From positions 372,001 to 436,000 of the forward strand of contig NZ_JAKJXE010000001.1 in assembly GCF_021728295.1 (NCBI RefSeq): 64,000 bases of DNA, given 5' to 3'. Every line of letters begins with the position of its first letter. The stretch's first letter is position 1. Shown in pieces: positions 18,065 to 26,537 of the stretch. Under the pieces are notes generated by a model that saw only the letters and a program-made list of their open reading frames with translations, was not told where the DNA came from and did no database searches. The stretch comes from Pseudomonas petrae (lineage in GTDB: Bacteria; Pseudomonadota; Gammaproteobacteria; Pseudomonadales; Pseudomonadaceae). Both the position numbers and the translations under genes were made by a program.

Positions 18065-18095
18065 AAGGTTATCCACACAAATTGTGGATAACCTT
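18065..18095. promoter_or_regulatory. Palindrome of two inverted DnaA-box sequences
   Basis: TTATCCACA (18069-18077) and its reverse complement TGTGGATAA (18083-18091) face each other. They are part of a 13-bp perfect inverted repeat with a 5-bp CAAAT spacer. Both match the DnaA box consensus TTATNCACA exactly. It lies about 100 bp upstream of the YkvA-like gene. Confidence 0.6.
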
Positions 18096-18344
18096 GTGAA
18101 CAGACCCTCTTTTCGGGGCCGGAACGCCCGTGCTACCGGGTCCGGACTTAGATCGCGCGTTTTTTACACACATAAAAACCCGCGAAAACCGTTGACTCGA
18201 CAGGCCTGTGGCGCTAGCCAAGGACGAATCAACGCCCCAGTGAACGCCCCCGCAGCCTCCGACAAATCCCGGCTTAAAGCACGCTGACTGACCGACATGG
18301 GACTCTGGCCGTCCCAGCCGGTTCGATCAAATCGGCCCGGAAAT
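18096..18344. other. Intergenic stretch without recognised features
   Basis: Between the DnaA-box palindrome and the terminator of the FKBP gene I see no credible gene, repeat or RNA. Open frames here lack ribosome binding sites and known motifs. Confidence 0.6.
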
Positions 18345-18374
18345 GAAAATGCCCCGTCGAGACGGGGCATTTCT
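18345..18374 (-). terminator. Terminator of the FKBP lipoprotein gene
   Basis: ATGCCCCG and CGGGGCAT form the stem. On the minus strand it is followed by TTTTCATTT. It starts 29 bases after the stop codon. Confidence 0.8.
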
Positions 18375-18402
18375 TTCAAGCGGTAATCAGTCTTTCGAAC
18401 GA

Positions 18403-19191
18403 TTACTTCTTGGCGGCTGGCTTGGCCGGTTCGGCTGCCGGGGCAGCCTCTTCTTCTTCATCGGCGCCGGCAGCAGCATCATTGGCGCCTGCAGCTGCAG
18501 GGTCCTTGATGCCCAGCAGTTCCAGGTCGAAGACCAGAACCGAGTTCGCCGGGATCATCGGGCTAGGGCTTTGTGCGCCGTAGGCCAATTCGCTAGGGAT
18601 GTAGAGTTTGACCTTCTCGCCTACGTGCATCAGCTGCAGACCTTCGACCCAACCCGGGATCACGCCACTGACCGGCAGATCGATCGGGCTGCCGCGTTCA
18701 ACAGAGCTGTCGAACACTTTGCCGTCAGTCAGCTTGCCTTCGTAGTGAACGGTCACGACATCAGTCGGCTTCGGTACTGGACCGTCGGCCTTCTTAATGA
18801 TTTCGTACTGCAGGCCGGAAGCGGTAGTGGTGACTTCCTTACGCTTGCCGTTTTCTTCGAGGAACTTCTTGCCAGCGGATGCCGACTCTTCACTCATTTT
18901 GGCCATGCGCTCTTCAGCGCGTTTTTGCAGGTCGCCAAACGCTGCAACCAACTCTTCGTCTTTGAGCTTCTGCTCTTTCTTGCCAACGGCGTCTTCGATA
19001 CCCAGCGCTACCGCTTTGGAATCCAGATCGTCCATGCCTTCCTGAGCCAGGCTTTTGCCCATGTTCAGGCCGATGCCGTAAGAGGCTTTCTGGGCCGGTG
19101 TTTTCAGCTCAACGGTGCTGGCTTGCTTGTCACAGCCCGCGAGTACCAGACCGACCAGGGCAATCGCCGCTGCCAACCGATGCTGTTTCAT
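18403..19191 (-). CDS. FKBP-type peptidyl-prolyl isomerase lipoprotein (Mip/FkpA-like)
   Basis: 262 residues. The ATG at 19191 is chosen because AAGGAAAC precedes it and because it gives a lipoprotein signal with lipobox 'LVLAGC'; the longer frame would hide this. After an N-terminal helical dimerisation domain (about 30-130, 'ASYGIGLNMGKSLAQEG') comes the FKBP domain (about 140-235), with 'VTVHYEGKLTDGKVFDSS', 'IPGWVEGLQLM' and 'PSELAYG'. The tail is low-complexity Ala/Glu/Pro/Lys. Family role: folding of periplasmic and envelope proteins, anchored here by lipid. Confidence 0.93.
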   Translation of the reverse strand: MKQHRLAAAIALVGLVLAGCDKQASTVELKTPAQKASYGIGLNMGKSLAQEGMDDLDSKAVALGIEDAVGKKEQKLKDEELVAAFGDLQKRAEERMAKMSEESASAGKKFLEENGKRKEVTTTASGLQYEIIKKADGPVPKPTDVVTVHYEGKLTDGKVFDSSVERGSPIDLPVSGVIPGWVEGLQLMHVGEKVKLYIPSELAYGAQSPSPMIPANSVLVFDLELLGIKDPAAAGANDAAAGADEEEEAAPAAEPAKPAAKK

Positions 19192-19383
19192 TCTGTTTCC
19201 TTGTTCATGCGCCAATAGGGCAAACGAGTAAAGCCGCGAGCTTATCAGGCTGCCGCGATCAATGGCTACCGGCATGAGAGGGAGAAAAGGCGGATAAGTT
19301 CAGGTATCCAAAGGTTTTCTTGTTTGATCGAGAAATCCGTTCAGTTGGGGTTCAGCGGCCAACCACAGGCTGAGCGAACGGCA

Positions 19384-22300
19384 CTAATAAACGTCCCGCA
19401 CATAGCGCTTCTGCTCAGTCAGAAAGCGCAACTGCTCGGCGGCTTTTTCCAGGCTGACGCCACCCTGTTCGCTGATCACACGACGCAAGGCCTGATCGAC
19501 ATCCCGCGCCATGCGCGTGGCATCGCCGCAGAGGTACAGGTGCGCGCCCTCCTCCAGCCAGCGCCAGAGTTCGGCGCCCTGCTCGTATATGCGCTGTTGA
19601 ACATAGATCTTTTCCGCCTGATCCCGGGAAAACGCCAGGCTCAGCCGGGTCAGCAGGCCGTCCTGCTGCATGCCTTGAAGCTCGTCGCGGTAGTAAAAGT
19701 CGGTGGCCTGATGCTGCTCGCCGAAGAACAGCCAGTTACCGCCCCGATCGCCCCGTGCGCGCCGCTCCTGCAGAAACGCCCGAAATGGCGCCACGCCGGT
19801 GCCCGGGCCGATCATGATCATCGGCACATCGCCATCGAGCGGCGGGCGAAAATGCCGGGTGGGTTGCAGGAAAATCGGCACCTCGCAATCGCCCGCACGA
19901 TCCGCCAGGAAGGTCGATGAAACGCCTTTGCGCAGGCCGTAGCGCACGGCGGAAACCGTGAGATGGACTTCATCGGGATGCGCCTTGGCGCTCGACGCGA
20001 TGGAATAAAGCCGCGGTTGCAGCGGCTTGAGATGGTTAAGCCATTCGTCCGCAGAGCAGGCAATCGGAAACTCGCGCAGCACGTCGGCCAACTGCCGGCC
20101 CCACAGCCAGTCCTTCAACTCGCCTTTGAAGGGTTCGGTCAGCAGGGTTTTCAAATCATTGCTGCCGTTACGCTCGGCGATGAATGCCAAGGTCTCTGCG
20201 CCAGGTCGCGCGATTTCGAATTGTTCGGCCAGCGCCTGACGCAGCGGCACGTCGGTCGCCTTCAGGCCAGGCACCGGTTGCTCGGCGTTAAGGCCCGTGA
20301 GCTTGAGCCACTCGTTCACCAGCTCGGGGCAATTGCGCGGCCACACCCCCAAAGCGTCACCGGCTTCATAGGTCATGCCCGAGCCATCAAGGGTCAGCGC
20401 CAGTTGCCGCGTATCCTTGGCGGCACCGTCCGCATTCAGTCGCCGATTAAGCGACAAACGCGCGTGATGGGGCTGTGTCCGTGAAGGCTGATTCCCGGAA
20501 ACCGGTGCGTTATCGGTAATTGACGGGGTAGGAAGATTCAGCGACAGCGCCTGCTGCAACCCTGTGAACCAGTTGTCTGCGTGGGCCTGATATTCGCCGT
20601 CGCAATCGAGTCTGGGGAGCAGTGAAGAAGCGCCCAGGTGGTGCAGGCGGTGGTCGAGGTTTTTGCCGTGCTGGCAGAAGCTGTCGTAACTCGAATCACC
20701 CAGCGCCAGAACGGCATAGCGCAGCGACTCAAGACGCTCTTGCCGAGCAGCCAGCGACTGCCAGAATCGTTGCCCGTTGTCGGGGGATTCGCCGTCGCCA
20801 AAGGTGCTGCTGATCAGTGCGACGTTCTGCAGCTGGTCCAGACGCTCCGAGGGAAAACTGTCCATGGCCGCCACCTGGACCGCCACGCCGGCAATCTTCA
20901 AATGGTCGCCGAACTGCCGGGCCAACGCTTCGGCATTCCCGGTTTGTGACGCCCAAAGCAGCGTCAACAGAGGCGCAGGGGCGTGTGCTGTCTGCGTCTC
21001 GATCCCGGTCTCGGCTTGGGGCAAATCAAGGAAGCAATGCCCGATCAGCTCGACCTTGCGCAAGGCGACCGCACAGCACTTGAATTCGGGCTGACGGGAA
21101 ATCAGGTCGACGGCGTCGTTGGTCACCGCGTTGATCGCCAGCTTTTCGCCGTATACGTCATTCCAGTGAAAGGGCGCGAAGCAGTTGCCCGGCAGCACGC
21201 GGTCGCTGATCACCGCAGGCAACACCGCCAGGCCTCGTACGGAACGGATTTCCACGCCATAGCCTTCGCGGATGCCCAGCGCAAGGGCATCGTCGGGGTG
21301 CAGTTCGACGAACGGCCGCGCATTGAGCGCGTTCAGTGTCGGGACTTTCCCGGTCTTGGTCAGCGTGTGCCACTGGTGTTGCAGGCGGCCGGTATTGAGC
21401 ACCATGGGAAATGCATCGTTGGGCAGTTCAGCCGGCGCCATGTGCGGGCGTGGGAAAAATACCGCTTTGCCGTTTGCAGTGGGGAAAAGGATCGCAGGAC
21501 GTGTCGCTGCCTCAACGGGTCGTGCGTCGGTATCGCTGAGGTAGCGAATCGGGTTGCGCACGCTGTCGTCATCGGGCGCGCACGGCCACTGCACCGGTTG
21601 GTCCCGCAGGCGCGCATAGCTGGCGCCGCGAATGTCGTAACCCGTAGCGGGGTTCCATGCCTGTTTGATTTCTTCGAACACCTCCTCTGCCGAGGCGTAA
21701 CTGAAGGCGTCGGCGAAACCCATTTCACAGGCCACTCTGGCGATGATCTGCCAGTCCGGCAAGGCCTGGCCCGGCGCAACGACGGCTTTCTGCGTCAGAT
21801 TGAGGGTGCGCTCGGAGTTGATCATCACCCCGTCTGCTTCGGCCCATAGCGCGCCCGGCAAAAGGATGTCGGCGTAGCGATTGGTTTCGGTGTCGAGGAA
21901 GGCGTCCTGGGTGATGACAAGCTCGGCGGTTTTCAGGGCGTCGATGACCGTGGTGCGATTGGCCACGCTGGCCACCGGGTTGGTGCAGATGATCCAGCAG
22001 GCCTTGATCACGCCGTCGCGCATCTGTTCGAACAGGTCGATGGTGCCGCCGCCGGGCTGGTGCGGGATGCTGCCCTGCGGGATGCGCCAGAGGTCTTCGA
22101 TGAAGCGGCGGTCGGCGTCCACTAAAGCCGAGCGCTGTCCGGGAAGTCCTGGGCCCATGTAGCCCATTTCCCTTCCGCCCATGGCATTCGGTTGGCCGGT
22201 CAGGGAAAACGGACCGCTGCCGGGCCGACAAATCGCCCCGGTTGCCAAGTGCAGGTTGCACAGCGCATTGGTGTTCCAGGTGCCGTGGGTGCTCTGGTTC

Positions 22301-23190
22301 AGGCCCATGGTCCAGCAACTCATCCACTCGGGCGCTGCGCCGATCATGCGCGCGGCCTGACGAATGTCGGCTTCGGCCAGGCCGGTGATCTGCGCGACGT
22401 AAGGGGGCGTGTACTCGGCGAGGAATTCGGGCATGACGTCCCAGCCCTGGGTGAACGAGGCGATGAAGTCGACGTCGGAGTCGCCGTTCTCCACCAGTAA
22501 GTGCAACAGGCCATTGAGCAGCGCGAGGTCGGTGCCCGGTTTGATTTGCAGGAACAGGCCGGCCTTTTCGGCGGTGGCGCTGCGCCGGGGATCGACGACG
22601 ATCAGTTTCGCCCCGGCCTTGACCCGGTCCATCATGCGCAGGAACAGGATCGGGTGACAGTCGGCCATGTTGGCGCCGATCACGAAAAACAGATCGGCCT
22701 TGTCGAAATCGTCGTAGGACCCGGGCGGGCCGTCCGCGCCCAACGAAAGCTTGTAGCCGCTGCCCGCGCTGGCCATGCACAGCCGCGAGTTGGACTCGAT
22801 ATTGGCAGTGCGCACGAAGCCTTTGGCGAGTTTATTGGCCAGGTATTGCGCCTCCAGGGACATCTGGCCCGAAACATAAAACGCCACTGCGCCAGGGCCG
22901 TCGCGGTCCAGAATCCCACGCAAGCGCCGGGCGGTTTCGCTGATGGCTGCGGCCATTTCAGCACGCACCGGCTCGTGGCTGCGCTGATGGCGGATGTACG
23001 CCGACTCCATCCGCCCCGACCCGGCAATCGCCTGGCCGCAGGTGGTGCCTTTGGTGCACAGGCGTCCGAAATTGCTCGGGTGCGTCTTGTCGCCGACGAC
23101 CTTGATAACCCGGTTGTCTTCGACCTGCATGACGATGCCGCAACCGACACCGCAATAAGGACACACGCTCTTTACGCTGCTGCTCGCCAT
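19384..23190 (-). CDS. nasA: Assimilatory nitrate reductase fused to a CysJ-like diflavin reductase
   Basis: 1,268 residues from the ATG at 23190 (GGAAACGG upstream). The N-terminal part is a molybdopterin nitrate reductase: [4Fe-4S] ligands Cys10, Cys13, Cys17 and Cys45, the long molybdopterin domain, and the dinucleotide-binding domain near 600-700. From about 740 a flavodoxin domain starts ('LLWASQTGNAEALARQFG'), then FAD-binding ('RLYSIASSAKAHPDEVHLTV') and NADPH-binding parts ('FFGEQHQATDFYYRDEL', 'LYLCGDATRMARDV'), ending 'RYVRDVY' like sulfite reductase flavoprotein. The fusion should bring NADPH electrons straight to the molybdenum site, replacing a separate reductase subunit. It diverges from nirBD, which uses its nitrite. 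Its leader carries a terminator and two hexaloop hairpins. Confidence 0.95.
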   Translation of the reverse strand: MASSSVKSVCPYCGVGCGIVMQVEDNRVIKVVGDKTHPSNFGRLCTKGTTCGQAIAGSGRMESAYIRHQRSHEPVRAEMAAAISETARRLRGILDRDGPGAVAFYVSGQMSLEAQYLANKLAKGFVRTANIESNSRLCMASAGSGYKLSLGADGPPGSYDDFDKADLFFVIGANMADCHPILFLRMMDRVKAGAKLIVVDPRRSATAEKAGLFLQIKPGTDLALLNGLLHLLVENGDSDVDFIASFTQGWDVMPEFLAEYTPPYVAQITGLAEADIRQAARMIGAAPEWMSCWTMGLNQSTHGTWNTNALCNLHLATGAICRPGSGPFSLTGQPNAMGGREMGYMGPGLPGQRSALVDADRRFIEDLWRIPQGSIPHQPGGGTIDLFEQMRDGVIKACWIICTNPVASVANRTTVIDALKTAELVITQDAFLDTETNRYADILLPGALWAEADGVMINSERTLNLTQKAVVAPGQALPDWQIIARVACEMGFADAFSYASAEEVFEEIKQAWNPATGYDIRGASYARLRDQPVQWPCAPDDDSVRNPIRYLSDTDARPVEAATRPAILFPTANGKAVFFPRPHMAPAELPNDAFPMVLNTGRLQHQWHTLTKTGKVPTLNALNARPFVELHPDDALALGIREGYGVEIRSVRGLAVLPAVISDRVLPGNCFAPFHWNDVYGEKLAINAVTNDAVDLISRQPEFKCCAVALRKVELIGHCFLDLPQAETGIETQTAHAPAPLLTLLWASQTGNAEALARQFGDHLKIAGVAVQVAAMDSFPSERLDQLQNVALISSTFGDGESPDNGQRFWQSLAARQERLESLRYAVLALGDSSYDSFCQHGKNLDHRLHHLGASSLLPRLDCDGEYQAHADNWFTGLQQALSLNLPTPSITDNAPVSGNQPSRTQPHHARLSLNRRLNADGAAKDTRQLALTLDGSGMTYEAGDALGVWPRNCPELVNEWLKLTGLNAEQPVPGLKATDVPLRQALAEQFEIARPGAETLAFIAERNGSNDLKTLLTEPFKGELKDWLWGRQLADVLREFPIACSADEWLNHLKPLQPRLYSIASSAKAHPDEVHLTVSAVRYGLRKGVSSTFLADRAGDCEVPIFLQPTRHFRPPLDGDVPMIMIGPGTGVAPFRAFLQERRARGDRGGNWLFFGEQHQATDFYYRDELQGMQQDGLLTRLSLAFSRDQAEKIYVQQRIYEQGAELWRWLEEGAHLYLCGDATRMARDVDQALRRVISEQGGVSLEKAAEQLRFLTEQKRYVRDVY

Positions 23191-23204
23191 ATTCCGTTTC
23201 CTGA

Positions 23205-23263
23205 AAGCAAAAAAAGACGCCCTGTTCTCAGCCGTTGAAAAACGGAGAGCACACGGCGTCTTT
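23205..23263 (-). terminator. Leader terminator of nasA
   Basis: In the 5' leader, AAAGACGCC pairs with GGCGTCTTT and is followed directly by a T-tract ending 18 bases before the nasA start codon. An inner CCGTT/AACGG helix extends it. A terminator here implies attenuation, with antitermination under inducing conditions. Confidence 0.85.
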
Positions 23264-23294
23264 GTCGTGAATATGGCAATCGGCGTTGATTGCC
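23252..23294 (-). ncRNA. NasT/ANTAR-type two-hairpin leader of nasA
   Basis: Reading along the transcript: P1 is GGCAATC, loop AACGCC, GATTGCC (23275-23294). P2 is CACGAC, loop AAAGAC, GCCGTG with one A-C mismatch (23252-23269). Both loops have six bases with A at position 1 and G at position 4, the rule for RNA targets of ANTAR antiterminators (NasR/NasT). P2 uses bases of the terminator's 5' arm, so the two folds exclude each other. Confidence 0.8.
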
Positions 23295-23308
23295 TGTGGG
23301 CACGATGT

Positions 23309-23324
23309 TGCAAACGGCAGGCCA
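23309..23324 (-). promoter_or_regulatory. Sigma-54 promoter of nasA
   Basis: On the minus strand TGGCCTGCCGTTTGCA matches TGGCAC-N5-TTGCA with correct GG to GC spacing. Transcription would start just before the first leader hairpin. Confidence 0.65.
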
Positions 23325-23488
23325 GCGTGGGGCAATACTGCGTCTATAAAAACGCGCTCAGTTGGCAATTGCCCCTGGCAGTCCGGATTGCCGACGGCAG
23401 CGATCTTGAGTGCGCCACCGCTGGCTAGCCAAACGGCTCCGGGGCGGGGGAATGCTCAGCTTCACGATGGGGCGGTCTGAGCGAAATC

Positions 23489-23503
23489 GCACTGTTTTTG
23501 TGC
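23489..23503. promoter_or_regulatory. Possible NtrC binding site between nasA and nirB
   Basis: GCAC-TGTTTTT-GTGC has the two half-sites and 7-bp spacing of the NtrC consensus (GCAC-N7-GTGC). It lies upstream of both sigma-54 promoters, about 165 bp from one and 240 bp from the other, as expected of an enhancer. Confidence 0.5.
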
Positions 23504-23543
23504 CGATTCAGGCTGACTCAAATCCCGCTTCTGTGCGGCAGCG

Positions 23544-23674
23544 TGTAGGAGCGCGCTTGCCCGCGATCTGGCGCGCAGCGGCAGCAAACACGGCGAATGC
23601 GGTCCGTCTGACACAACCAGGGTGTCTGATTTGGCTGCCGGTTCCCGGCAGATCGCGGGCAAGCGCGCTCCTAC
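23544..23674. repeat. REP doublet between nasA and nirB
   Basis: Long inverted repeat with outer arms of the form 'GTAGGAGCGCGCTTGCCCGC' and its complement, about 130 bp overall. It sits between the putative NtrC site and the nirB promoter. Confidence 0.85.
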
Positions 23675-23741
23675 GCCCTGCGGGCAGAATCAAGAGCAGA
23701 ACGTGCCGTACGCGGGCGTGATTGACTCACCCATAACCGGC

Positions 23742-23757
23742 TGGCACAGCCATTGCT
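23742..23757 (+). promoter_or_regulatory. Sigma-54 promoter of nirBD
   Basis: TGGCACAGCCATTGCT matches the -24/-12 consensus TGGCAC-N5-TTGCT exactly in hexamer, spacing and second element. The predicted leader is about 210 nt. Confidence 0.8.
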
Positions 23758-23803
23758 ACGTCTCTTATCAAGTCCAGCTGAACACGCGGTTGGCAGCCCT
23801 GGC

Positions 23804-23906
23804 CGGTCAACGCGGACCGCCAGCCGTCCACGGCATCGGGCTCACCAGGTTGGCGTCGACACTGTGGTCGCGCGGCAACCCCTAAAAGAACAGGCAAAGG
23901 CGCCTG
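23804..23906 (+). ncRNA. NasT/ANTAR-type two-hairpin leader of nirB
   Basis: P1 is CGGTC, loop AACGCG, GACCG (23804-23819). P2 is CAGGC, loop AAAGGC, GCCTG (23891-23906). Both are hexaloops with A1 and G4. P2 overlaps the 5' arm of the terminator at 23899, so folding P2 would prevent termination. This is the same design as the nasA leader on the other strand. Confidence 0.82.
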
Positions 23907-23936
23907 GAACCGAGAGGTTCCGGGCGCCTTTTTTTT
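23899..23936 (+). terminator. Leader terminator of nirB
   Basis: GGCGCC-T-GGAACC, loop GAGA, GGTTCC-G-GGCGCC, then eight T residues. It ends 39 bases before the nirB start, so it is an attenuator, not the end of any upstream gene. Confidence 0.9.
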
Positions 23937-23975
23937 GCTTTCGAAAAACCTGATTGGCCTTGGCCGGGACTCGAT

Positions 23976-26537
23976 ATGACCACCACAGTCGCCCCACTCA
24001 ACGACGTCCAAACCTTGATCGTGATCGGCAACGGCATGGTCGGTCACCACTGCGTCGAGCAGTTGATCGCCGCCGGTGCCCTTGAGCGCTATCGCATTCA
24101 TGTGTTCGGTGAGGAAGGCCAGCGCGCCTACGATCGCGTGCACTTGTCCGAATACTTTGGCGGTCGCGACGCCGAGTCATTGGCAATGAGCGCTGCTTCT
24201 TTATATGAGCAGGCCGGGCTTGCGCTGCACTTGGGCGTGCCGGTGCTGGAAATCGACCGGGCGCGGCGCGAAGTGGTCACCGCCAAGGGCTGCTTCGGTT
24301 ACGACAAGCTGGTGCTGGCGACGGGTTCGTACCCTTTCGTGCCACCCATCGAAGGCGCCGAAGGCAACTCGCAGCTGGTCTATCGCACGCTGGACGACCT
24401 CGACACCATCCGCGCCGCCGCCAGCCAGGCAAAACGCGGCGTGGTGGTCGGCGGCGGGCTCTTGGGACTGGAAGCGGCCAACGCGCTGAAGTCGCTGGGC
24501 CTGGAAGCCCACGTGGTAGAATTCGCGCCACGCTTGATGCCGGTGCAGCTGGATGACCACGGCGGCGCCGCCCTGAAAGCACGCATCGAAGCACTGGGCG
24601 TGGGCGTGCATCTGTCTCGCGCGACGCAATCCATCAGCGCGGGTGAGGAATACCGCTACCGAATGAATTTCGCCGGCGATGAATTCCTCGAAACCGACCT
24701 GATCGTTTTCTCCGCCGGCATACGTCCCCAGGACGCCCTCGCTCGTCAGTGTGAACTGGCGCTGGGCCCGCGCGGCGGCATCGCCATCGACGAACATTGC
24801 CGCACCAGCGACGCTGACATTTTCGCCATCGGCGAGTGCGCCGCCTGGAACGGCAGCGTTTTCGGCCTCGTCGCGCCGGGGTATCAGATGGCGCGCAACG
24901 TCGCGGCGCAGTTGTGCGACCTGGCCGCCGAGCCATTCTTCGGCGCGGACATGTCGACCAAACTCAAATTGCTCGGCGTCGACGTCGGCTCCATCGGCGA
25001 TGCCCATGGCGCGTTGACGGGCGCGCGCAGCTACCGGTTTATCGACGAGGCCACCGGCAGTTATCGCCGCCTGGTGGTGTCCGCCGATGGCAAACAGGTG
25101 CTCGGCGCCGTGCTGGTGGGCGACAACAGCTATTACGACACCTTGCTGCAATACGTGCAGAACGGCATCAAGCTGCCCGCCGATCCGTCGAGCCTGATCC
25201 TGCCCCACAGCGATGGCGCGCCAACGCTTGGCGCCGATGCCCTGCCCGCCACGGCAACCATTTGCTCGTGCCACAACGTCAGCAAGGCCTCGATCTGCTC
25301 GGCCATCGACGGCGGTTGCACCGATCTCGCCGGGCTCAAGGCCTGCACCAAGGCAGCCACCGGGTGCGGCGGTTGTGCGACGCTGCTGAAAAGCGTGTTC
25401 GAGCACGAGCTGATCGCCCGCGGCGTTGCCGTCGATAAAAGCCTGTGCGATCACTTTCCCTTCACGCGTCAGGCGCTGTACGCCTTCGCCCGCGTGGAAA
25501 ACATCGAAAGCTTCGACGAGATGCTTGCCCGCCACGGCGAAGGCCATGTGGGTTGCGACATCTGCAAGCCCACCGTCGGCTCGATCCTCGCCTCATGCTG
25601 GAACCGGCCGATCATGGATCCTTCGCTGGTGCCGCTGCAGGACACCAACGACACGTTCATGGCCAACATGCAGAAGAACGGCACGTATTCGGTGGTGCCG
25701 CGCATCCCGGCGGGCGAAATCACTGCGGACGGCTTGATCGCCATCGGCGCGGTCGCGAAAAAATACGACCTGTACACCAAGATCACCGGCGGCCAGCGCA
25801 TCGACCTGTTCGGCGCGCAGTTGCATGAGCTGCCGGACATCTGGGCCGAGCTGATCGCCGCCGGGTTCGAGACGGGTCATGCCTACGGCAAATCGACGCG
25901 GACGGTGAAGTCCTGCGTCGGCAGCACCTGGTGCCGTTACGGAGTGCAGGACAGTGTGCAAATGGCGCTCAACATCGAGGACCGCTACAAGGGCCTGCGC
26001 TCGCCGCACAAGCTGAAGTTCGCGGTGTCCGGCTGCACCCGTGAATGCGCTGAAGCCCAAAGCAAGGACATCGGCGTGATCGCCACGGAGAATGGCTGGA
26101 ATCTGTACGTATGCGGCAACGGCGGCATGCGCCCGCGCCACGCCGAGCTGTTCGCCACCGATCTGGACGATGAGACGCTGATTCGCTACATCGACCGCGT
26201 GCTGATGTTTTACATCCGCACCGCTGACAAGTTGCAGCGGACGTCGGTCTGGCGCGAGTCCCTTGAAGGCGGGCTGGATTTTCTGAAAGCCGTGGTGATC
26301 GACGACAGCCTGGGGCTCGCTGCCGAACTGGAGGCGCAGATGCAGTTGGTGGTCGACCGTTATGAATGCGAGTGGGCGAACGCGCTGAACAGCCCGGAGA
26401 AACTCAAGCGTTTCCGCACGTTCGTCAACGACAAGGGTGCTGACCCGGACATTCATTTCGTCAAGGAGCGCAGCCAGCGTCGTCCCGCTCGCGCTGAAGA
26501 GTTGAATCTGATTGCTGCTGTGGAGGTTGCACGATGA
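23976..26537 (+). CDS. nirB: Assimilatory nitrite reductase large subunit NirB
   Basis: 853 residues, the normal length. Reduces nitrite to ammonium with NAD(P)H. An FAD/NAD(P)-binding pyridine nucleotide reductase domain occupies about 1-330. A BFD-like [2Fe-2S] domain with 'CSCHNVS' (Cys430 and Cys432) and 'CGGC' follows. The C-terminal siroheme/[4Fe-4S] domain has 'SCVGSTWCRYG' and 'SGCTRECAEAQSKDIGV', giving the four cluster cysteines, then 'NLYVCGNGG'. The stop codon overlaps the nirD start. Expression is predicted to depend on the sigma-54 promoter and leader antitermination upstream. Confidence 0.96.
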   Translation: MTTTVAPLNDVQTLIVIGNGMVGHHCVEQLIAAGALERYRIHVFGEEGQRAYDRVHLSEYFGGRDAESLAMSAASLYEQAGLALHLGVPVLEIDRARREVVTAKGCFGYDKLVLATGSYPFVPPIEGAEGNSQLVYRTLDDLDTIRAAASQAKRGVVVGGGLLGLEAANALKSLGLEAHVVEFAPRLMPVQLDDHGGAALKARIEALGVGVHLSRATQSISAGEEYRYRMNFAGDEFLETDLIVFSAGIRPQDALARQCELALGPRGGIAIDEHCRTSDADIFAIGECAAWNGSVFGLVAPGYQMARNVAAQLCDLAAEPFFGADMSTKLKLLGVDVGSIGDAHGALTGARSYRFIDEATGSYRRLVVSADGKQVLGAVLVGDNSYYDTLLQYVQNGIKLPADPSSLILPHSDGAPTLGADALPATATICSCHNVSKASICSAIDGGCTDLAGLKACTKAATGCGGCATLLKSVFEHELIARGVAVDKSLCDHFPFTRQALYAFARVENIESFDEMLARHGEGHVGCDICKPTVGSILASCWNRPIMDPSLVPLQDTNDTFMANMQKNGTYSVVPRIPAGEITADGLIAIGAVAKKYDLYTKITGGQRIDLFGAQLHELPDIWAELIAAGFETGHAYGKSTRTVKSCVGSTWCRYGVQDSVQMALNIEDRYKGLRSPHKLKFAVSGCTRECAEAQSKDIGVIATENGWNLYVCGNGGMRPRHAELFATDLDDETLIRYIDRVLMFYIRTADKLQRTSVWRESLEGGLDFLKAVVIDDSLGLAAELEAQMQLVVDRYECEWANALNSPEKLKRFRTFVNDKGADPDIHFVKERSQRRPARAEELNLIAAVEVAR

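Noticed and set aside
18065..18095. Replication origin suggested by the two DnaA boxes
   Set aside because: Only two boxes occur, with no AT-rich unwinding region and no dnaA, dnaN, parB or gidA nearby.
20900..21000. Frameshift or gene boundary between NasA and the flavodoxin domain
   Set aside because: The reading frame runs unbroken through the junction with no internal start site or stop, so a true fusion is the simpler view.
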